Part shown: positions 1-4,180 of the stretch, piece by piece | Numbering within the stretch: position 1 is the first letter of the stretch | Layout of the letters: each line of letters opens with the position of its first letter | Source of the DNA: Candidatus Methanomethylicia archaeon | Lineage (GTDB): Archaea > Thermoproteota > Methanomethylicia > Methanomethylicales > Methanomethylicaceae | Assembly: GCA_024464205.1 (NCBI GenBank) | Contig: JANHAI010000053.1 | Coordinates: 1 to 6,815 of the forward strand | DNA length: 6,815 nucleotides | Direction of reading: 5' to 3' | Notes under the pieces: generated by a model | What the model saw: only the letters and a program-made list of their open reading frames with translations | Databases searched by the model: none | What the model was told of the DNA's origin: nothing | Program-made: the position numbers and the translations under genes

Positions 1-1297
1 CCTCGGCATACCTTCTCAGCTCATCGAGCAGCGGGAGCTCCTCCGAGGACTTGCCTCCCACAAAGACGTCGACCACATTTCCCCTGAAGCGCTTAGCAGC
101 GAAGTGTATTGGGGCGACGCCAGTCCCACCGCCGACCATGGAAACCATGCCAGAGGGGCGGTAGCCATTCCCATAGGGACCCCTGAATAGGAGCTCTGAT
201 CCTTCCTCGAGGTGGCAGAGCGCCGAGCTCACTGGACCTACCGCCTTGATCAGCAGCATGGCGGGGGAGTCGGAAGCCAGGGAGAAGGGCTTCTCGCCAA
301 TCCCCGGGATCCAGACGTGGACGAATTGCCCTGGGAGCGCCGGGAGGGATTCCTCCATCACTAAAACGCGCCCCTTCTCTGATCCCCATGCATCCTTGAC
401 GTGCCATTTTCTGTGGCAGATCGCAGGATCCTTGGTTGCCGGCTGGCCAGCCATTATGGACTTGAAGAACCCCACGATCTCCTCCGTGCTCATCCCGAGG
501 AGCGCGGTGCCAACACCGAAGAGTTTTGCGCCAGCCCTCCTGAACGCATCGACATCCCCCTTTGAGCAGATTCCACCCATGCCAATAATCGGGCAATTGA
601 CCTCTGACCTCACCTCTGCCACGCACCTTATGGCGATCTCTCTGATGGCCTGACCAGATAAGCTGCCGAGGACGTTGGAAAGGAGCGGCTTGCCCTCTGG
701 CGAGAGGAACTCGAACGGCCCAACAGTGTTCACGGCCGTTATGCCATCAGCTCCTGCACCGACCGCTTTTTTGGCAACAATACCAGCTAAGCCGATCGCC
801 GGGACTATTTTGGCAAATATGGGGAGGTCGATGGCATCCCTGACTGCCCTTACGATCGATTCGACTAGTTGCGGCTTGGTGCCTATGGTCGCGCCGTATC
901 CTGCTGCGTGGGGGCAGGAAAGGTTCAGCTCAATCCAGTCCACATAGCGGGAAAGCTCCGACGCCACCTCAACGAACTCGCCCTCTGACCCCCCAAATAT
1001 CGAGGCCATGAGCACTTTGCCTCGCTTCCTTACCCTGCTGAGTGCCGAGAGCGAGTTCAGCTCGTCGGCGAATGCAGCGACCCCCGGGTTGGAGAGCCCC
1101 ACAGCATTAAGTAGAGATCCGCCAACCCCAGCTATGATCGGTTCCCTGTTACCATCCCGCTCCGATCTGCCGATGCTCTTGGTTGTGATCACGCCTACGC
1201 CGTCCACTGCTTCCGCTATCCTGGCAATGATATCTGGAGTAGAGGCGACTATCCCTGACGGTATCACGAATTCGCCATCAGGAAGATCAAAACGCAT
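1..1297 (-). CDS. pyrD: PyrD-PyrK fusion: dihydroorotate dehydrogenase fused to its electron-transfer subunit (C-terminus cut by window edge)
   Basis: This protein would oxidise dihydroorotate to orotate, step 4 of UMP synthesis, and pass the electrons to NAD. I translated it by hand; the frame is open from ATG 1297 to base 1 (432 complete codons, no stop in the window). Residues 1-287 are an FMN-type PyrD barrel: TTKSIG with K40, NAVGLSNPG at 64-72, NLSCPH at 125-130 with candidate catalytic base C128, AVNTVGP at 188-194, and the FMN-phosphate loops GMGGI at 239-243 and GVGTAL at 261-266. A cysteine base is the class 1 pattern. After a linker at about 288-305 the same frame continues as PyrK: PGQFVHVWIPG at 322-332, the FAD motif KPFSLA at 336-341, RGPYGNGY at 372-379 and the nucleotide loop VGGGTGVAPI at 388-397. 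The 2Fe-2S cysteines expected at the PyrK C-terminus would lie beyond the left edge. The start overlaps the pyrC end by 11 nt. PyrD and PyrK are normally separate genes forming a heterotetramer. The domain assignments are firm; the fusion could only be false through a sequencing error near 380-430. Confidence 0.93.
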   Translation of the reverse strand, partial: MRFDLPDGEFVIPSGIVASTPDIIARIAEAVDGVGVITTKSIGRSERDGNREPIIAGVGGSLLNAVGLSNPGVAAFADELNSLSALSRVRKRGKVLMASIFGGSEGEFVEVASELSRYVDWIELNLSCPHAAGYGATIGTKPQLVESIVRAVRDAIDLPIFAKIVPAIGLAGIVAKKAVGAGADGITAVNTVGPFEFLSPEGKPLLSNVLGSLSGQAIREIAIRCVAEVRSEVNCPIIGMGGICSKGDVDAFRRAGAKLFGVGTALLGMSTEEIVGFFKSIMAGQPATKDPAICHRKWHVKDAWGSEKGRVLVMEESLPALPGQFVHVWIPGIGEKPFSLASDSPAMLLIKAVGPVSSALCHLEEGSELLFRGPYGNGYRPSGMVSMVGGGTGVAPIHFAAKRFRGNVVDVFVGGKSSEELPLLDELRRYAE

Positions 1298-2591
1298 ACT
1301 TCACATGCCCTCCCCTGGCTTTTGTGAACACGCCATCCACGTATGCTTCTGCGCCGTTCAGTATTGTGATCTTGGGCCAGCCCCTTAGCCTGAGCCCTTC
1401 GTACGGCGTCCAGCCGCATTTGTAATGGAGCCGATCAGCCCTCACTGTGCGCTCTTCCTTTGGGTCGATCAGGACGATGTCCGCGTCGTAGCCAGGCGCT
1501 ATTCTCCCCTTGCCCCTCAGCCCGAATATCGATGCCGGGTTGAGGCACATCATGCTTATTACGCGCTCGAGGGCGATCTCCCCCCTCAGCGACCTGTCGA
1601 GGAGGAGCGGCAGGGATGTTTCCACCCCAGGCATGCCTGATGGAACTGCGCCAGAAGCACCTTCCTTCGAGAGCCTCGTGTGCGGTGCATGATCAGATCC
1701 AATGCAGTCTATTCTCCCCTCAAGGAGGGACTCCCAAAGGGACCTGCGGTCGCTCTCACTCCTCAACGGTGGGTTGACCTTCGCAAAGTTGCCGATCTTC
1801 TTCATTAGATCGTCTGTCAGGAATAGGTGGTGTGGCGTAGCCTCCCTGTAGAATTGCTCAGCCAGCTGGATCTCCTCGGCGCTGGTCAAGTGGCAGACGT
1901 AGACCCCCCCTCGACCTCTGCACTGCAAGAGCTTCCTTATCGCGCTCAGCGCAGCCTCCTTTGGCCGCCTTGAGAGGTGGTCTGGCTGGTCGCATCTCTC
2001 CCTGATGACAGCCTCATCCTCCGCGTGAACTGTCGTGAGGCGCGAGGCGCCAAGTATGCCCCGCAGCGCCGACGGGTCTTCCACAAGTAGGTCCCCTGTC
2101 GAGCTCCCCATGAACACCTTTACCGAGGCGGCGATCCTTCGCCCCCCACCACTCACTTCACCCTCTGCGCTGCCTAGACCGACCGCGCTTATCTCCCCGA
2201 CATTTGAACTGGTTGCCCCGAAGTGGAACCCGTAATTCACGAGCGCCGACGAGGCGGTCTGCAGCTCAACGAGCTGCTGCTTTTCCTCAAGGAGCGCTTT
2301 TGTAGTGGCGGGGGGGCGGGTGTTTGGCATATCGAGCACGGTCGTGACGCCGCCCGCGAGCGCCGACATGGAGCCGGTAACCCAGTCCTCGCCTTCCATT
2401 CCAGGCTGCCTGAAATGGACGTGCGGGTCCACGACGCCCGGGATCACCAGCATCCCCTCGGCGTCGATCACCCTGTCCGAATTTGGCTCTGAAGAGGTCA
2501 ATGCGGCTATTCGTCTACCCCTTATCAGGATGTTGGCGCGCTGCATTCCGCCCTCTGTCACGACAGTGCCATTCTTTATGAGGAGCGACAA
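1287..2591 (-). CDS. pyrC: Dihydroorotase (class I, amidohydrolase family)
   Basis: The enzyme catalyses reversible cyclisation of N-carbamoyl-L-aspartate to dihydroorotate, step 3 of UMP synthesis, in the cytoplasm. The protein has 434 residues, normal for the class. Metal and substrate ligands are all visible: DPHVHFRQPG with H57 and H59 and substrate-binding R61, MPNTRPP with N90, K158 in VKVFMGSSTG as the likely carboxylated bridging lysine, H189 in TVHAED, H234 in CHLTSAEE, and catalytic D300 in IGSDHAPHT. NPPLR at 273-277, GMPGVETSLPLLL at 319-331 and the C-terminal KCGWTPYEG at 391-399 are also typical. The start is TTG: an in-frame TAA lies two codons upstream (2600-2598) and there is no ATG or GTG nearby. 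A glycine-rich stretch at about 139-152, before the K158 strand, looks like an insert compared with the family as I remember it. The gene lies 12 nt after pyrI, and its last 11 nt overlap the pyrD-pyrK start. Confidence 0.95.
   Translation of the reverse strand: MSLLIKNGTVVTEGGMQRANILIRGRRIAALTSSEPNSDRVIDAEGMLVIPGVVDPHVHFRQPGMEGEDWVTGSMSALAGGVTTVLDMPNTRPPATTKALLEEKQQLVELQTASSALVNYGFHFGATSSNVGEISAVGLGSAEGEVSGGGRRIAASVKVFMGSSTGDLLVEDPSALRGILGASRLTTVHAEDEAVIRERCDQPDHLSRRPKEAALSAIRKLLQCRGRGGVYVCHLTSAEEIQLAEQFYREATPHHLFLTDDLMKKIGNFAKVNPPLRSESDRRSLWESLLEGRIDCIGSDHAPHTRLSKEGASGAVPSGMPGVETSLPLLLDRSLRGEIALERVISMMCLNPASIFGLRGKGRIAPGYDADIVLIDPKEERTVRADRLHYKCGWTPYEGLRLRGWPKITILNGAEAYVDGVFTKARGGHVKYAF
1308..1315 (-). 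promoter_or_regulatory. Ribosome binding site of pyrD-pyrK
   Basis: GGGGAGGG on the minus strand lies 10 nt before ATG 1297, inside the end of pyrC. It matches the archaeal Shine-Dalgarno consensus (GGAGG core) and supports this ATG as the start, within the pyrC coding sequence. Confidence 0.7.
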
Positions 2592-2600
2592 TCCGGATTA

Positions 2601-2605
2601 CCCCT
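2601..2605 (-). promoter_or_regulatory. Ribosome binding site that fixes the TTG start of pyrC
   Basis: AGGGG, partly inside the pyrI stop codon (TAG, 2606-2604), lies 9 nt before TTG 2591. Together with the in-frame TAA at 2600-2598 it makes TTG 2591 the only reasonable start. Placing the site on the upstream stop codon suggests translational coupling from pyrI. Confidence 0.6.
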
Positions 2606-3077
2606 ACTTTAGCCTCAGCTCCTCCCCCTTTGTCTCATGGCCGCAGTAATAGCATGCCATGACAAGAGGAGATCTGCTCAACAGGTGCAGCCTTGTGGGG
2701 ACCTTCTCCCGGTTCGTGATGCAGTTCGCGTTACCGCAGAGCGCAACCTCCTCAACCACCTCCGGGACCTCGACCTTCCTCTTCTCAGCGATGGCTGATC
2801 CGCGCACTATGTTCACGGTGGCATTCGGCGCCAGGAGGGCGATCTTGTTGCATTCCACTTCACCAATGAACCTGTCTTCGACCTTGATTAGGTCCTTCTT
2901 GCCGTACTTAGTGCTCCTGAGGTTCTGGCCGATTATGACGACTGCCCCGTCCATCAGGCCAAGCATCGTCGCTATCTTGACTGCGGTGCCTGGTGGAAGG
3001 TGGTCTATCACTGTGCCGTTCTCTATCGGGCTCACGATTAGCCCCTTCTTGCCCATTGCGGTCGTGTATTCCGTCAT
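2604..3077 (-). CDS. pyrI: Aspartate carbamoyltransferase regulatory subunit
   Basis: PyrI is the allosteric subunit of aspartate transcarbamoylase; it binds nucleotide effectors and bridges PyrB trimers in the ATCase holoenzyme. The protein has 157 residues, close to the 150-155 usual for the family. The N-terminal nucleotide-binding domain is recognised by IENGTVIDHLPPGTAVKI (about 18-35) and the lysine-rich strand STKYGKKDLIKVEDRF. The C-terminal zinc domain has the four cysteines expected, C114 and C119 (C-x4-C) and C142 and C145 (C-x2-C). About ten residues precede the usual first beta strand, so M8 (ATG at 3056) is an alternative start. I prefer ATG 3077 because it forms an ATGA overlap with the pyrB stop and has GGGG 8 nt upstream. 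The overlap implies coupled synthesis with PyrB. All ligands are intact, so a functional zinc-stabilised holoenzyme is expected. Confidence 0.97.
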   Translation of the reverse strand: MTEYTTAMGKKGLIVSPIENGTVIDHLPPGTAVKIATMLGLMDGAVVIIGQNLRSTKYGKKDLIKVEDRFIGEVECNKIALLAPNATVNIVRGSAIAEKRKVEVPEVVEEVALCGNANCITNREKVPTRLHLLSRSPLVMACYYCGHETKGEELRLK

Positions 3078-4021
3078 GCGATCGTCCCCATTATCAGCCC
3101 CAGGAGGGCAGCCCTGACCGGCACCCCATTCCCGGCCTGCTGGAAGTAGTATGCCCTGACATCGTCATCGGCATCCACCGATATCTCGTCAACCCTCGGG
3201 AGCGGGTGCATCAGGCGCATAGTGTGTTTCGCCCGCTTCAGCAGCGACCTGTCGACTTTGTAAAGCCCTTTGACTTTGTTGTACTCGTTCTCATCTGGGA
3301 AGCGCTCCTTCTGTATCCTGGTCATGTATACTATGTCAGCTGCCTCGATCGCTTCCTCGATCTTTGTGTGCTTTGTGTAGGAGATCCCCCTCTTCTCCAG
3401 AAAGGAGGTGATGTGGTGCGGTATCTGCAGCATCTCCGGCGCCACGAAGAAGAGCCTGCAGCCGTACATCGAGAGCGCGTACGAGAGGGAGTGCACTGTC
3501 CTCCCGTATTTGAGGTCCCCTACCAGTGCGATATTGAGCCCGTCGAGGCGCTTCTGGGTCGCGAGGATGCTGTAGAGGTCGAGCATCGTCTGGGTAGGGT
3601 GCTCGTTCTTCCCGTCGCCGCCATTTATGATTGGGACTTTCTTCTCGCCCCTCTGCACGCGCCTTGAAGTCACTTCTGCCGCCCACCTCGCGGAGCCGTC
3701 ATAAGGGTGCCGCATCACGATGGTGTCGACGTAATTCGCCACGGTCTCGATCGTGTCTTTTAGCGTCTCCCCTTTCATCACAGACGTTCCTTCAACGCCC
3801 GCAAACCATATCGTGTCAGCCCCTATTGCCTGGGCAGCGGTGTCGAAGCTCATCCTGGTCCTGGTGCTCGGCTCGTAGAAGAGGAGACCGACGCGCTTCC
3901 CCTTCAAGAGGCCCTTGTCGTAGCCACTCTTTGAGATCTTTGTTGCAGTATCTAGTATTTTGTCAAGATCAGGTCTCGAGAAATCTCTTATCGAGACTAC
4001 ATCCCTATTCAAAAAACTCAT
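3074..4021 (-). CDS. pyrB: Aspartate carbamoyltransferase catalytic subunit
   Basis: PyrB transfers the carbamoyl group of carbamoyl phosphate to aspartate, the committed step 2 of UMP synthesis; it works as trimers held together by PyrI. The protein has 315 residues, a normal length. The carbamoyl-phosphate loop is PSTRTRMSF (51-59), followed by the lid segment TSVMKGETL (79-87) with S80 and K83 reaching a neighbouring active site. MRHPYDGSAR (103-112), HPTQTMLDL (141-149), GDLKYGRTVHSL (168-179), HPLPRVDEI (272-280) and YFQQAGNGVPVR (292-303) are the family signatures, and LPR at 274-276 supports ATCase rather than ornithine carbamoyltransferase. The start at ATG 4021 fits the usual N-terminus (LNRDVVSIRDFSRPDLDKIL). 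GGGGG at 4037-4033 is the best Shine-Dalgarno candidate, 11 nt upstream, and is contained in a hairpin. The stop overlaps pyrI. This is the first gene after the promoter near 4137. Confidence 0.98.
   Translation of the reverse strand: MSFLNRDVVSIRDFSRPDLDKILDTATKISKSGYDKGLLKGKRVGLLFYEPSTRTRMSFDTAAQAIGADTIWFAGVEGTSVMKGETLKDTIETVANYVDTIVMRHPYDGSARWAAEVTSRRVQRGEKKVPIINGGDGKNEHPTQTMLDLYSILATQKRLDGLNIALVGDLKYGRTVHSLSYALSMYGCRLFFVAPEMLQIPHHITSFLEKRGISYTKHTKIEEAIEAADIVYMTRIQKERFPDENEYNKVKGLYKVDRSLLKRAKHTMRLMHPLPRVDEISVDADDDVRAYYFQQAGNGVPVRAALLGLIMGTIA
3086..3089 (-). promoter_or_regulatory. Likely ribosome binding site of pyrI
   Basis: GGGG, followed by ACGATCGC and then ATG 3077 (8-nt spacer), lies within the last codons of pyrB. 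It favours ATG 3077 over the internal ATG at 3056. The match to the consensus is short, so re-initiation after the overlapping pyrB stop may matter more. Confidence 0.4.
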
Positions 4022-4088
4022 TTATTTTCCAACCCCCTTTTGGGAGGGGGTCGAGGACATAGGTTATGTCTGGAAGAACTGCGCACAT
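4005..4088 (-). CDS. Possible 27-codon leader ORF upstream of and overlapping pyrB
   Basis: From ATG 4088 a frame of 27 codons runs to TAG at 4007-4005, ending 17 nt inside pyrB in another frame. The peptide begins MCAVLPDITY, contains DPLPKGGW and ends INEFFE. It has no signal peptide or family that I recognise. It lies wholly downstream of the predicted transcription start (about 4112) and spans the dyad, the GC hairpin, the likely pyrB ribosome binding site and the T6 tract in pyrB codons 2-4. Its codons look like those of the neighbouring genes, but there is no good Shine-Dalgarno sequence before its ATG. An ORF of this length can easily arise by chance. If translated it could be a leader peptide that opens the hairpin for pyrB or couples transcription to translation. 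The position is suggestive; the function is inference only. Confidence 0.3.
   Translation of the reverse strand: MCAVLPDITYVLDPLPKGGWKINEFFE
4033..4050 (-). promoter_or_regulatory. GC hairpin covering the putative pyrB ribosome binding site
   Basis: On the minus strand CCCCCTCCCAAAAGGGGG can fold with a five-pair G-C stem (C4050-C4046 with G4037-G4033), or in an alternative register with CTCCC against GGGGG and an AAAA loop. Both registers bury the GGGGG that is the best Shine-Dalgarno candidate for pyrB (11 nt before ATG 4021). The complementarity is plain in the sequence; a role in limiting pyrB translation is inferred. Confidence 0.5.
4056..4070 (-). repeat. Perfect 6-3-6 inverted repeat in the pyrB leader
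   Basis: The minus strand reads GACATA-ACC-TATGTC, a perfect dyad with 6-bp arms and a 3-nt centre. It lies about 40-55 nt downstream of the predicted transcription start and 35-49 nt before the pyrB ATG. It could be an operator for a dimeric DNA-binding protein or a small RNA hairpin upstream of the GC hairpin. It does not extend beyond 6 bp per arm, so chance is not excluded. Confidence 0.45.
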
Positions 4089-4122
4089 CAGGTCGCTGTA
4101 TATTGACCCGTCACCAAATCAG

Positions 4123-4130
4123 CTTGCAAG
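4123..4130. repeat. 8-bp palindrome CTTGCAAG directly downstream of the TATA box
   Basis: CTTGCAAG is a perfect palindrome that begins 3 bp after the TATA element and ends before the predicted transcription start. Archaeal repressors often bind in this interval and block RNA polymerase recruitment, so it is a candidate operator half-site or core. Its short length keeps confidence low. Confidence 0.25.
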
Positions 4131-4132
4131 AG

Positions 4133-4147
4133 GTATATAAGGCTTTT
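4133..4147 (-). promoter_or_regulatory. Archaeal BRE/TATA promoter for pyrB-pyrI-pyrC-pyrD/K
   Basis: The minus strand reads AAAAGCC-TTATATA-C: a purine-rich BRE-like element (4147-4141) followed by a TATA box (4140-4134). This resembles the archaeal consensus closely. With the usual spacing of about 25 nt from the box centre, transcription would start at about 4112 (G or A), leaving an untranslated leader of about 90 nt before pyrB. The box lies 41 nt beyond the carB stop, so the pyrB gene group probably has its own transcript in addition to any read-through from carB. Confidence 0.72.
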
Positions 4148-4180
4148 CAGACCGCATCTGGTCGTCGCCCCACTTCGAGA
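4148..4180. other. Short carB-pyrB spacer without a clear terminator
   Basis: The segment between the carB stop and the BRE holds only weak complementarity (GACC/GGTC and CAGA/TCTG around 4163-4149, mutually exclusive 4-bp stems) and no T-rich tract on the transcribed strand. No terminator for carB can be supported, so partial read-through into pyrB is plausible. Confidence 0.35.

Noticed and set aside
93..626. 177-codon minus-strand ORF rich in Arg, Gly and Trp
   Set aside because: It is a shifted frame inside the PyrD-PyrK fusion, whose own frame has clear PyrD and PyrK motifs across the same bases. The composition (many R, G, W, P) is that of an out-of-frame reading of GC-rich coding DNA.
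246..1388. Series of plus-strand ORFs opposite the left part of the window
   Set aside because: All lie opposite the PyrD-PyrK frame and the pyrC end, and are serine/proline-rich as expected of antisense frames.
2310..2316. Run of seven G (C7 on the coding strand) in pyrC as a slippage or frameshift site
   Set aside because: The dihydroorotase frame continues normally through it as TRPPATT, with conserved motifs on both sides, so no frameshift is needed.
2993..3667. 224-codon plus-strand ORF
   Set aside because: It is antisense to pyrB and pyrI, shows no recognisable domain, and results from few stops opposite GC-biased codons.
4098..4105. Second TATA-like element CAATATAC in the pyrB leader
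   Set aside because: It lacks an A-rich BRE (preceded by CGGGT) and is clearly weaker than AAAAGCCTTATATA upstream. It could serve as a minor start, but the sequence does not support calling it.
4148..4170. Possible terminator hairpin after carB
   Set aside because: There are only two mutually exclusive 4-bp stems and no T tract on the transcribed strand.
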